Part shown: piece by piece, positions 44,780-57,801 of the stretch
Position numbering within the stretch: the first letter of the stretch is position 1
Layout: every line of letters starts with the position of its first letter
Origin: Microvelia longipes
Lineage: Eukaryota > Arthropoda > Insecta > Hemiptera > Veliidae
Assembly (NCBI GenBank): GCA_018340805.1
Contig: JACMZG010001914.1
Coordinates: 25,842,069-25,906,068, forward strand
Length of the DNA: 64,000 nucleotides
Direction of reading: 5' to 3'
The notes under the pieces: model-generated
Told to the model about the DNA's origin: nothing
Databases searched by the model: none
Seen by the model: the letters and a program-made list of their open reading frames with translations, nothing else
Program-made: the position numbers and the translations under genes

Positions 44780-45700
44780 CTATTCATGTTTTGCAAAACT
44801 CGGTAGTATCAAATGATATAGAACTATGCATACTTATAGAACTTCGCTTGAATAGCACTTTAATTTAAGCTGGGAAACGGCCAATTTACTACATGAAATA
44901 ATAAAAACCTTGTATGCTTGCAACCACGAAGGCTGATGAGACTTGGTACAAAATAGTATCGCAGTTTTTCAACGTATTTTCAAAGGAAGAATGATTTTAT
45001 GAGATTGAGGATCATAAAGGGGAGGGGGTTGGTTTATAATAAAATGAGGGACTCACTGATAAAGAATTTATCTATTATATTACCGTCTTTCCCCTTTTTC
45101 GGATCAAAATGATACTTACGAAAAAATTAGATAACCCTATTGTTTATGAAATATTTATGACGTAATTAATCCACAATAATGACTAAGTAAAAATTAAAAA
45201 AAAAAAAAATTAAAATCGTAAACTAATCAGATCAAGCTGAAGCTCAATATACATATACAACTATTCCGAGTAGAAAATTTCAGGTGTACCAACATTAAAT
45301 CAATCCTTCAAAATAAGAGGAAAACATGTTCCTAGACATTTGATAATGGTCTCTTCCGCCTGTAAATTGACTCTAGCGAATTTAAATTTACCATTAATAT
45401 TTTGGTAACTATTATCAAAAAATGGTTATTTCGTTACCTTTCTTTTGTAACTTTAAAAAGTTAACTTAGAGTACACCATAACCATAATAATGCCGTAATA
45501 TTTTTAAATGCATTAAATTCTAAAAAAAATGGTAATATTTCAACACAATCAGGTAATTTTTCATTAAGCTATTGTTTGACAAGTATCATTGATTATTTTT
45601 CGAAACCACCAAAACGAGATTTTCTACAAAAATTCAGGATGTATGTCAAACAAAAATTATAAACAATAACTCTATAAAAAATTACCGCAACTTGGTAATA
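44780..45700 (+). other. AT-rich; SINE-family middle-block fragment at 45155-45300
   Basis: TTATGACGTAATTAATCCAC and AATAATGACTAAG at 45159-45195 correspond to the TGACGTCA/TGACTCA block of the family. Otherwise nothing is recognised. Confidence 0.5.
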
Positions 45701-45705
45701 TTAGT

Positions 45706-45743
45706 ATCATAGATAAACAATATTAATATTGTTTATCTATGAT
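45706..45743. repeat. Perfect 38-base palindrome
   Basis: ATCATAGATAAACAATATT followed directly by its complement, no spacer; flanks GT/AGTATC continue with small gaps. Confidence 0.9.
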
Positions 45744-46149
45744 TAGTATCAAATTTCTTAAGATTCATTGCAGGGTTGTATATGGCTTGTTTAGTGAGTA
45801 TCTTGTACTTATATTGTTTGCAACTTATAGTTCGCTGAATCGATTGGTATTTATATCTGATATAAAACTTAAATGCTGCTCCTTACCGAGTATTTTAACT
45901 AAACCTGCATCACAGATCTGTATTGAAGATTTATAAACCACTAATATTATTATACAAAATTTTTAACTACTATAAAATGTTCAAACTGCGTATATAATAT
46001 CAATTGGCTTTAAAAATATTTTCATTGTTCTTTCTGTTTTTGTATGAATAAGTATTAACCTTCTACACTTACCTTGGCTGCTACTATTGTGGTTATTAGG
46101 CAATTATTAAGTAACTCTAAATGCACTGTAAATGGAATCATTGACTATT

Positions 46150-46225
46150 TGGTGTCAAGAATCTAGGAAAAAAGTACACGGGAAAGAAAATACAGGAAAA
46201 AAGTACACGAAAAAAACACGGAAAA
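46150..46225 (-). repeat. Inverted relative of the CCGTGTAC array
   Basis: Minus strand repeats T-run plus CGTGTAC/CCGTG three to four times, as at 30150-30262. Confidence 0.6.
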
Positions 46226-46280
46226 ATCACCTTAAACTTGCTAACAATTTACTGGATACTCGTATTTAGATTAAATCAAA

Positions 46281-46437
46281 GAATCAATTACGGGGTACCT
46301 TGGAGCTTTTCCTCGTCACATTGGATTCCATGTACAAGACTTACATAAGTTTCCTTTAAATGCATTAAGTATATCCATGATTTTTGTTCGATCATAAAAG
46401 TTAAGCAGCATTGAGCGTGGTCAGTGTAGTATGGGTA
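46281..46437. repeat. Scrambled 5S-like SINE fragments
   Basis: 46281-46330 is a minus-strand tail piece (GGGGTACCTTGGAGCTTTTC). 46365-46437 is a plus-strand 5S-like piece with GATCATAAAAG then TTAAGCAGCATTGAGCGTGG and GTATGGGT. The two are in opposite orientation, so this copy is rearranged, and it abuts the truncated Gypsy element. Confidence 0.7.
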
Positions 46438-47612
46438 GTATTGAAATTTTAAACGGCCTCTTATATGCAGGCTCAAACGGTTTTTTAACTCTGTCAGTCT
46501 TAGCGAAAGCGCGCGAGCAGTTGGTTAAGACCTTGTGGACAAAAACGGCTCGGGCTGTCTTATGATCAACTTTAAAAGGTTTAGAAGATTTCATAAAATT
46601 TTGCAACTTTGCCACAAACGTTTTAGGTTCGACTTTCAATTTTGATTCCTCAAACCATTCCCCAGGCACTTTAATGGTTTTACCATTAATGGGCTATGAA
46701 TGCATTTGCATCTTCTCGAAGGACTGAACGCATTCCCAACAGCACAGTCGGTAATGTGTTTGTCCATTTAATTGTATATTATGCGCTTTAAGAGCAGTTT
46801 TAAAAGATCGGTGTAATCGTTCATTTTTCTCATTGCACTAAGGGTGGTATGGTGTGGAGTGGTACAATTTTGCTCCACATAATTCAGTTAGTTTTTTTTT
46901 TGAAAAATGAGAAGTGAACTGCCTCCCCTGATCTGTTATAATTTTGCTGGGTGTTCCGAAACGAGAAATACAATTACTGTAGAAATTTTTAGCCACAGTT
47001 TCAGCTGATATGTCTCTGATTGCCATTACTTCCATCCAGTTAGTAAATATCTACACATGTATGACAATATATCATTTCATCTGATGGGGGCAATGGGCCA
47101 ATAATGTCTAAATGATTGACATCAAAACGCTCATGCGGTTCATTGTAATGAACGAATTCGGTTTTTGTACGTCTGAATGCTTCAAACTTTTGACAGCCAA
47201 CACAAGATTTGATCCATTTTTTATGTCATCTTTAATCCTTTGCTCTTTAATTCATATGCTCTTCAGGTGACGTAGAAGCTACTAATATATCGTCTAAGTA
47301 TGGAAATACAAAATCTAGTCCCCAAAACACTTTTTAATAAGCCTTTGGAACGTAGAAGGGGCGTTTCGCAATTCAAAAGGCATTAAGTTAAACTCGAACA
47401 GCCCAAAAGGTGTTGTTATGGCTGTCCTGGGCTTATCTTCTTCCGCCACCGGAATTTGAAAATAGGCTTTCAGGAGATCAATTTTGGAATATATTGTTTT
47501 ACCCCTTAAAATGTGTAGGCAATCGAAAATTCTAGGAAGTGAGAATCTGTCTGGCAATATTTGATCATTTAAGCGGCGGTAGTCTCCACGTCTTTTTAAT
47601 TCCAAGATTTTT
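46430..47612 (-). pseudogene. Deleted Ty3/Gypsy retrotransposon (RT joined to integrase)
   Basis: Minus strand. 47605-47315 is open and encodes the RT core: GDYRRLND, then TIYSKIDLLKAYFQIPV with the first catalytic Asp, TTPFGLFEFNLMPF, and just beyond the frame YLDDILVAS with the catalytic DD. About 20 codons later the reading passes straight into integrase: WIKSCVGCQKF (second half of the zinc domain), HLDIIGPLPPSDEMIYC, a 65-codon frame (47035-46838) with FGTPSKIITDQGRQF and AKLYHSTPYHP, NERLHRSFKTALKAH, and the C-terminal part to 46436. RNase H and most of the spacer are therefore deleted; stops are frequent. No LTR, gag or envelope region is visible. Confidence 0.9.
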
Positions 47613-47880
47613 TAAAACAAACAATAAATCCCCTACAAATTTATTTACTTCTTACTACATACATGTATTATTTGTATTGCAAAGGTAATCGATCCCTCTC
47701 TTTTGCCTTTCAAACACCTCACAAGCTTAATTTTAAGGAGGCTTGGTTTTTCTACCCTTTTATTGGGTAAAGGAGGCTTGGAATTTGATTAATTTTCATT
47801 TTATGATGATGACTTGAATTTAAACTATGAAAACAAGTTAGTTTTTATTAACCCTTGCAATATTGTTTTTTCTGTTACAG

Positions 47881-48001
47881 AATAGCCTGACTGGGCATAG
47901 CAGTAAAGTATTAGCTGCTAAATTTTACCACGAGCAGTCTAAAGTAGTTTCTGGTAGTCATGATAGAACTATTAAATTTTGGGACCTTACCAAGCATGCA
48001 T
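47881..48001 (+). CDS. ATG16L1: ATG16-like, visible exon 1
   Basis: Acceptor TTTTTTCTGTTACAG ends at 47880; donor GTAAGT at 48002. Enters in phase 0 and leaves one base (phase 1). Encodes [28 protein letters not shown]: one complete WD blade. The preceding exon was not found. Confidence 0.9.
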
Positions 48002-48088
48002 GTAAGTAACTGTTCCAGTAATTATATTTATCTTTAATAATTATGAACGACTTTAATCCTTCTTTCAATTAAATCGCTTCTATACTCT

Positions 48089-48152
<64 letters not shown>

Positions 48153-48752
48153 AAACGTAAATAAAACCTGAAATTTGTGTGTTCTAAAATTTGGTGCGTG
48201 CGCAATCATATGAAGGGCTCTACTCTGGATATGCTATTTTATTTTATTAATAACATAGCTGGACTATGTTATTTTTCATCATTTTAGGTATATTTAAAAA
48301 AGGGTTTGAATCAGTACAAAGTGAGTCATGTTTTATCAGGTCTGGCTTTGGACTAAAACTATAAAATTTTAAGTCTGACAGCAAAAATGCTACTTTTCAT
48401 CTTCAACCGACAATACTTCAATTTAGTAATAAATAAAACGGGCCTTCGCCTCCTAGCTGCTACGTAGCGTCGGCCCCTTGGGGCACTTCGCGGCTCGAGG
48501 AACGCGTTTTTGATGCTATTTTGTATTATTTGTTGTTACATGGCATTTTGCCATAAATTTAGCGAATTTTTCATGGCACACCTCACTCGCTCATTCCGCG
48601 GGCCTGTGATTAATCGCGATTAAAATTGCGTCGCAAAATTTAATTTTTGCGTAACAAACTGCAGCAAAATTATGAGACTACATTGATCAAAATCGGTTGA
48701 TGGTGCACTCTAAGTTAACGCGCATGAAACTCATATCATATTAAATGTATAT

Positions 48753-48844
<92 letters not shown>

Positions 48845-51800
48845 GTGTGTGTGTGTATGTATACATATTTATACATAAATTTGTCGGGCACATATTTTTG
48901 ATATCAGGAAGCCAAACGGAATCAACCCCCCTACATCCGAACAATCTCATAAGCGTCATTTTCATAATGAAAATTTCCTAAAATGTTTATTAAAAACGTA
49001 CTAATTGAAGAGGTTCTTTTCCTTCCTTATTTAAACAATATGATGAATTTATTAATTAATCCATTTTTACTTTTCCTCATTTATACCCTAGGTATATAGG
49101 AAAAGTATTGTGTTAACAAAATCCGAAACCGGAGTTATCTGTTTCAGGCGTTTTAAGGTCTCCTGAGTGATTTTTGCAAAGTTGTCTTTCTGTAAAGGTC
49201 TCTTGAGTGGCTCCTTGTGTATTCATGCTATAGAGTTGAACAATCTATTGCTGTAATTGTGCTATTCGGAAAATATTTTTTTTTATGACGTCATTGACCC
49301 GCAATAATGACCCAGCAAAAAATTCATCTCATTATCAGCATTAGTTCAATTTTGATTAAATTACTTATGTACGTTTTTTAAAAAATTGTAAAAAATCAAT
49401 TGTTTAAATTTGGTACAAGTGTATACCTTTACTTAATAAATACAAGTACACTAAGTTTTGTTTTAATACGACAAGTATATTCATGATTTTTGTTGAATCA
49501 TAAAAAAAATTAAGCTGCATTGAGCGTGGTCAGTGCTGTATTGGTGACCGCTGAGAATGAAACGGATGCATTTACTATCTGAGGACTAGCGAAGCGAGTA
49601 AGAAAACATGTTGTAGGACAAATTTTGCGAATTGTATATTCTGAGGACGAGCAATTCAGGGAGGATGAGCGTAGCGAATCCGATGTGATGAGGAAAAGTT
49701 TCGAGGTACCCCGTACCCGATTTTTGTAGTATGATTTTACAAAAAATATACTAAATTTGTCCTTGTGAAAAAAAGGTATGAGATCAGGCACACTATTAAA
49801 TGTCATTTTTTGTTTCCCTTAGGGAGTGCTATTACCTTGTTTTTTATCTGACGCTTAATATGAAACACCCTAAATATATGACTATTATTGGTGATATGTG
49901 TAAGACGTCATTAATCTCTAATAATAGCTCAGCAAAAACACAACAAATCTTCCAAAAATTATCTGATTGGCTGATATTTTCCAACAGCCGAAGGAGAAAA
50001 AACTTTGGCGATGGCTTAAAATATCACTAATTGTTGCAAATAAACATCACGACTTTTGTACTATTATATAATTACTCATTTGATAAATGGATTTTCATTA
50101 ATTTTTATTTTGACTGCTGTATTGATCTTATATTTATTTTAGAAAATATTTATACACTAAAATTGACAATTGTCTGTCTTTCAGGTGTTGAAACAAGGTT
50201 TGCCAATAGTAGTTGTAATGATCTAATAGTTAGTGATAGCTCTGCTAGAACTGTGATATCTGGTCATCATGACAAAACTGTCAAATTTTGGGATAACAGA
50301 GTTCAAAGTGGCCATAACAACAATGTTCCTGTTCAAGAACTCAATTTGGGAGCCAAAGTAACATCACTATCACTCACCAAAGGTAACCTATCATGAAGTT
50401 TTCCTCCTCTTCTATAAAAGTATTCGACTTTTTTAAAAATGAAGCCCCCGTTTCAAAAATTCTACCTCCCCCAACCATGATCCCAATCTCATAAGCTCAT
50501 TTTTTTTTAAAAAAAAGTCGCTAAAATGTGTAAAAAGCAAGACGAAATTAAAACGAATTTCAACAGAAGGTAAGAGAGCTACTTAGTAAAAATAAAACAA
50601 GATAAAAAGTGTCAAGAGATAAAAATAACAGAAGTATCTCATAGCATGTCAGAAAGTATAAAAAATATATATATTTAACACAGCAATAATAATATAATTA
50701 CTAACGCCAGTAATTAGTTTGTTGTATTACCAGTAATACGATGAACTAATGGCCGCAAAGGGAGGTGCGGGGGCCAAGACGGTTTCTTAACCTAGACAGC
50801 AAATTTTTTTTTACAGGGAGGTGGGGGGGATTTTATCCTATTGCCCCCTTAGAATTCTCAATGGGGGCGATATTTCCCACGTTAAGAACCTCTGTTTCAC
50901 TTAACAGTATTCTATTATGGGAGCCTCCAAGGTATTTGGTGGGAGCACCACGAGCTTCAGTCTTATATACATGCCTTGGCCTCAGAAACCGGCTAAAAAG
51001 TAATTTAGACACACAAAGTAATTTATTTTCTTCTTTTAACTTTTCCTCATTTATGCTGATGGTAAAAAGGAAAATAATAGGGTTTCTAAAAAAAATTGGA
51101 ATCCAGGATGTCACTGGAATTAACAGTTTCAGGTGTTTTTAAGACCTTCTAAGTATTTTTCTCAAAGTTGTCAGTCTGTTATCATCGTAGCTCCTAGTGT
51201 ATTTATGCTAGAGAGTTAAAACTTGGTACAAAAATCAGTCTAGGTGTAGTTGTGCTATTCGGAAAATAATTTTTTTATGACGTCATTAACCAGCAATTAT
51301 CAACTCAGCAAAACTTATGTAAAATCGTAATACGCGGATAACTGTTGTGATCGAATTGAGATTTAGCAAGCATGTAGCCATATAAGAAGTATATGTGCCA
51401 AGTTTCATTTCATTATCAGCATTAGTTCAATTTTCAACAAACAACTTGTGTACGTTTTTTTTTAAAATTGTAAAAATGGGTAAATAATCCAATTTAGTAC
51501 AAGTAAATACCTTTACGTAATAAATTTAGGGTCGGATATATATCCGTTTCATTCCATATGTACAGAGATAGTACATATGTACTATCTGAGGACAACCGAA
51601 GCAACTCTGAAGATGGGTTGCTGTATAAATGTGTCGACTTGTATATTCTAAAGAGTCCTAAGTAGGGAGGATGAGCTAAGCAAATTTGATGTGATGATAA
51701 AAATTCTGAGGTACCATGTACCCTATTTTTTCATTTATTTTTATATGTCCAACTTAAATTTATGTTTTGTTATTTTTCTTGTTTTTAGGCACCGAGTATG

Positions 51801-54800
51801 TGAAGAAAAATAAATTAGATTGAAAATTACCTATAAAGCTTTGCAATTATTTTTACTCCAATATATCTTGTTTTTTCTCAGATGGCAAGAGACTGTTGGC
51901 CTGTGTGAGGGATGACACATTGAAAATCATAGACCCTAGAATGAATAGAGTGCTTACGACTTTAGGGTAAGTTTCTTTAATAATAAATTTTTTATTTTTC
52001 ACCTCAAAATTTCAAGGGTCTTTAATATAGTGTGTGGTACACTAAGTCGATTTGCCCTACAACAAAGTGACCCTGTTGATACTTATACTTTTTTAAACAA
52101 AATATCATAAAAGAGTACTTTTTTTGAAAAAAAAAACCACAAGCACAGTATAGTAGAAAGAATTAATACACTGAATATAGAATAAACTGTATTTATATGA
52201 AAAATCTTAACTCCCAGAAAAAAAGTGTGTTTTTAAGCCTGAAGATGCCCACAGTGATGGGTAAAATGTCATTGCTATACACATATAATTCTTAGCTAGT
52301 CATTAAAATAATTACAACGAAATTTCTATATAACAAATTTTTTTACTTGAACCTTTAAGTTCGTTATATAGAGGTCCAACTGTATATATAGTGTATATAC
52401 TTTAAAATTGAATAATTCCATGTATCTAGCTTAAGGGTGTACTGACATAATATTTTCCATTCCTATTAAATTTTGAAATTTTATAAGGTCTTTAATTAAT
52501 TATTTAGATGAATTGCCGTTGTTTCAGTCAAGGGGGGTGGGAAAGCGGAATAGGATTTGGGAACCTTTCACATTTTAGTGAATAACCTGTGAAAAAATGC
52601 ACTTATTTTTATTTAACAATTGAATAGGTCTTGATGCATAAGAAGTATTTAAAGGATCTGATTGCTGTAGTATTAACCTCCCCCCCCCCCACACATTGTA
52701 AAGCATTTTAGCCCGGTCACCTAAAATTCTTACTTCGCAAATGAAACCCACTATTTTTAAAGTTATGTTTCAATTTTTATTTACAAATATATAAAAAATT
52801 CAATTAAATTTGAAAACAAAATTTACGAGTTTTGTCCAATGTATTGGTCTAAATAAAGAATATTTATAAATACACATTAAGTCAGAGTTTTTATACTTTA
52901 TTATTTAGAAAGAAAGGAAAAATGAGGTACGATAAAAAAACTATTTGCCTAACATTTAAGACTACCCTGTATTACCTAATTAAAGGGTTCAAATAAAAAC
53001 TCTTGTTATATTTAAATATATTTGTGTACTGTGTAGGGCTGAAGGATTCGTGGTGTGCTGTGATCACACTAGAGCTGGATTCAGTGCTGACTCAGAATAC
53101 TGTGCTGCCGGCAGTCAGGACGGCAATATTTATATTTGGAATTCACACAACTCTAAACTAGAACAAACTCTCAAAAAACATCAGTGAGTCAAATTTAAAC
53201 AATTCTTTTCATGATAGTATTCTATGAATGCAACTAGTGCAAACATATCATATATATTTTTTTACTTTACTAAAGGTATGTAGAAAAGTATTGTGTTTGC
53301 AAAAAAATCCAAAACTGAGATCAACCAAATAATTCATCTCATAACACATCTTGAGTTTAATTGAAGCCGTCTGTGTGTTTTTGCTAGAGCTAAACTGGGT
53401 TCAAAAATCAATTTACTTTTTATGACAACATTTACTTTATGACTCAGCAAAAATTTTGGAAATCTATAAAACGTAGATTTTTTTGATCTATTGGAAAGGG
53501 GATTTGATAGGGAATCCGATTGGATGAGGAAAAGTTCTGAGGTACCCCATACCCGATTTTTTGTATTTAGTGCAAGTTAACAAACAATTAAGAATCAAGT
53601 ACTGTAGATACTTGCTGTTAGATATATTTCTTTTACCAGTTTTAGCTTAACACCATTATTAGCTGGTGAGTCAACACTGGAATGTTATCTCACCAGCTAT
53701 TAAAGGTTGTGGAAGGACTGAGAGATAGAGGACACATTGCTTTATTATACCTCTAGGATAACAACAGTGCTAGTTCTGGTCAGGGTTCAATTACCGGTCA
53801 GGATGGTATCTGTTTTGCTTGCTTCGGCAGACAATGGTGTGTTAATAGTATTATACAACCATAAGGGAGTTAATAACTGAGCAATCTAATTTTGCCAAAA
53901 TCAAACTAGTTTTGGCTATTCACTCAACACCAAGTATTATTGGAACTTGATTCTTCGATAAACTAACAAGTTTTTGTGGCCAACACAAAATACACTCCTC
54001 TTTGTGCATTTAGATGGTTTTATAACTTTTACAGGTCGTTTGTGTTGAGTACTCTCTGTTTATAATTAATACTCGTCACCACAATAAATACCAATAACTA
54101 AAATATCAACAAATAACCCAAAAAATACTACTAACAATGGTAATTAATGGTAGTTGGCAGTGAGTATAGATATCTAGTGGTCATCTCAAACACTAGAGAC
54201 CATTATATGGTCTCGTGATCATATGAAACCAATATTTACCACCTTTAACTATAAAGACCAGGAATAGCCAGTGATAAGCCAAAAATATGTGCTACAAGTA
54301 TAGTTAAAAAATTGTTTGGAAAAAATATTACCTGATAAGAAGTTAAAATTTTGCCAAATATAGTTGCAACGTTTTCAGCATGTTATTGTATGTTGAATAA
54401 TAAATAAATACTTTAAGGGTCTTTCAGGAAGCCACCAATTGAATTTGGCTGTCCACTATGTTTGATATGGATTTCTTAAACCAGTTTTGGCCATGGTGGC
54501 AAAACTGGACTGTCATCTGATGTAATGGTTGCGAAACGGCTGAGGGATCTATGGCACTTGCTTTGCTTTATACCTCTAAGCAGAACAACAAATTCTGTTC
54601 TGAATGTATTAAATTTAACATTAAATTATCGATATAATACAGTATTATTAAAAACTGAGACCACAGCCAGGGTCACCAACCATGAATGATCTAAGTGAAA
54701 CAAACCTATTTGAGTTTTGCTATTAGAAGATCAATATGCAACTTTCGCATCTATTTTTCCCATACTTTTTATAAATAGTAAAGCTCAGAGCTTTTGTACT

Positions 54801-57742
54801 TATTGTGGCATATGTGTTAGCTGGTGTTCCACAAGGTAGTATACAATGCTCCTTTTATACACATGATATCCCAGAACATACATTTACTATCCTTGGAACA
54901 AAGAGACTAATAATTAGAGGGAGGATACAACAGCTCTTATCATTCCTTGGGTAGCTAAGTGCCATAACTGTACATTGGTGACAAAGAGACTATTACTTAG
55001 AGGGAGGATACAACAGCTCTTATCATTCCTTGATGTCAATTTTGACATCAAGGACCAAGACATTTTGATGCTCTTGGTGATGTCATTTTTTGATTTTTCA
55101 TAATAATTACAATTTCACGTAAATATTACATTATTTTTTGACTATTTTGTTTTAAATCTAGTTAAATGAATTTAAAATAAGTTTTAATTATTCTCTATTG
55201 CATGTATTCTTTAATTGTCTGTGTTGAATAAAGTGGTTTAATGTGGCATCACTGAAAAATGTCCGCCGTTAGTAGAGTGCATGCTACAATAGGGGTTGTA
55301 GAGGGGTGGGGGAGTATTTAGTCTCTCTCTAGGGAGACTATAGTAGGGGTAAGTACAGTTATAACACCTAGTCTAGGCAGCTGCCTCACTTCCAGACCCC
55401 TTATCACTGTGTTATTCGGGGTATGTACTCTCTCTAAGTATTAGTCTCTTTGCCTTGGAACCACTGTAGATGATAAGGCCATCCTTTCTATCCATTATAG
55501 TCATATGGCTGCTTCTGATAATACCCAGTAGTATCTTTCCTTTTTTGAACCCGCGTTGAGGAAATGGAGGATAAAGATAAACAAAGATAAAATGTCCATG
55601 TCACTTTTGCTCTTCGTCCTCCAGTCACTCTTAACCAGGTTTACATTCCTTGATCCTCTAGTGTCCAATACCTTGGCCTTAACCTTAAACTGGCAACATC
55701 ACACTAAAATAAAACATACCGACATATCACGACGCTTCAAGTTCATGACACGTCTTTTGGACTGTAGGTCTAAGCTATCACTGATTAATAAACTTCGTAT
55801 CTACAATGTTTTGAAACCTGCATGGGCCCAAGGTCTAGAAGTTTAGGGTAGCACAAAAACTTCAACAAGAGACAATTCCAATTGTCTCCAGATCCTACAA
55901 TCCAAAATCCTTCGAACTATCACAAATGCTCCTTTTTACGTATCAAACCTAACACTCCACACCGACCTTAATGTGCCTTTAGTCCGAGATCTTTCCATAT
56001 CTCATGGAAAGCATCATGGTATATGATTTAAGAACCTGGACCAAAATGTTTATAAAATCATTTGCCGCATTTTAACTTTTTTATACAATTATTAATAAAA
56101 AAAAACCAACATATTGATGAATTGATATTAGAATTTAAATAGTTAGTTTGTTTTATTTTTTTTTAACGGTTAAACCTGTAGGGTCATATTAGCGTTTCTC
56201 CTCACTAAACTAATCCATCCTAGAGTTTGTACACATTCAATTATCTAGGAAGCACACCCTCTGTACATGGCGGCACATATGACTAGTTTTTAGTTTGCCT
56301 AGTTCATCAAGCCCAATCAGACTCTATCCAAACTTACAGAGTATTTACAAACTCGCACTGCAGTCAGGGTTGCTAGAGTTCTCTGTTGCGTGGTGCTGAA
56401 CGAACCTGAACAGTGAGCCTAGCTAGAGTCTGGTGTTGCTAGAAGAGCTAATGAGATTTGTTTCATGAAGGCGGTCAAAGTGAGACTAATGTGATCAGAC
56501 AAGCTAGTAAGACTAGATAAAGGAAGTAAACTGTGAAATAGTAGTCGGTACTAGCAAGAGCGGTGATCCGAGCCAGAATGTATCTGGTCTTTATGTACTA
56601 GTTGCAGACACTAGCCATTTAGCCCAACCAGACTCTATCCATACTCACCACTCTGGCTAGCACTGATTACTAGTTCAGAGTGTGCTTCATTTATCTAGCC
56701 TTACTAGCTTTTCTGATTACATTAGTCAAACTTTGGCCGCCTTCATGAAACCAGTCTCACCAATCTCATCAGCTCCTCTAGCCAAGGCTCACCATTCAGG
56801 TTAGTTCAGCGCAACGCAACAGAGAACTCAAGAAACCCTGATGACAGTGTGCACTAACTCATTTTTTAGTCCTGATCTGAAAGTCAAAGTTCAGCAGAGC
56901 AACTAAGAGACCTCTGTCTTCAAGAACCGAGCACTTCACACCTAGTCACTTATGTTATTTTAGGAACTTGTTTCACTTTCACTGACTGTTTTCGGACATA
57001 CAAAGGCTCAGTATATCTTTCTGACCTTCATCTCCATTAGCCTGCAGAACTTGACTGTTCGTGAGCTGCATCATTTGAAACGTGGATCCAGACTTGTCTG
57101 AGACCAAACAGGAACTAATCCCGCATTTGCGTATTAGCAGCCAAGGAAACCACATAGTTGCTTGGTCTTGTATTCAAGACCTCATAATTGTATGGTACAA
57201 TGGATAATCTCATATTTAGGTCTACCACTGAGATACTAGACTCGGTTTTTCCTATTTGATTACATTTACAAGATTTTTACTATAACTACCCTATATTTGT
57301 TCAAAATTATTTTGTTATTATCACAGAAATGAGAATTAGTTTCTCTGAAGAGTTAAATTATCTTAAGCCAGCGGACTTTAACTAAAGGCTAGTTGGCATT
57401 TTAGTTTACTAAAATGGATAACTTCTATAAGTTAAGAAACCATTTTTTACTAAAACACAGGCATTGAGGCCCTGACCACTTCTGAGTCTTTGGCCGGCTC
57501 AATACAGTCCATTCTGTATTGGTTGTACTTTAGTACTATCTTTATTTCTTTATTACTTGTCATTTAGCCACGTCTTTAGCAAATTTCCATTGTGTGGGCA
57601 GCTTGAAGGCACTCTCATCTTGATGGCCCCATCAAGCCACTAACTGTACTGACTATTGAAAACATAATTGTACTAACTAAGATAGGCTAACCAATGTGGA
57701 ACAAAAGATAGGGGACCCCATACCAACACTGTTGGTATATAT

Positions 57743-57801
<59 letters not shown>

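Noticed and set aside
44928..44960. CTGATGAGACTTGG as a hammerhead core
   Set aside because: No GAAA junction or stem II downstream.
47000..47880. Search for the ATG16 exon preceding 47881
   Set aside because: Only the Gypsy remnant and plain AT-rich sequence were found; no WD-like coding segment ending in phase 0 before a donor was recognised here or farther left.
49510..49806. Similar minus-strand frames in several SINE copies (also 44234-44449 plus) as a conserved peptide
   Set aside because: They fall on the antisense of the SINE tail; similarity follows from the repeat itself and frames are not kept in other copies.
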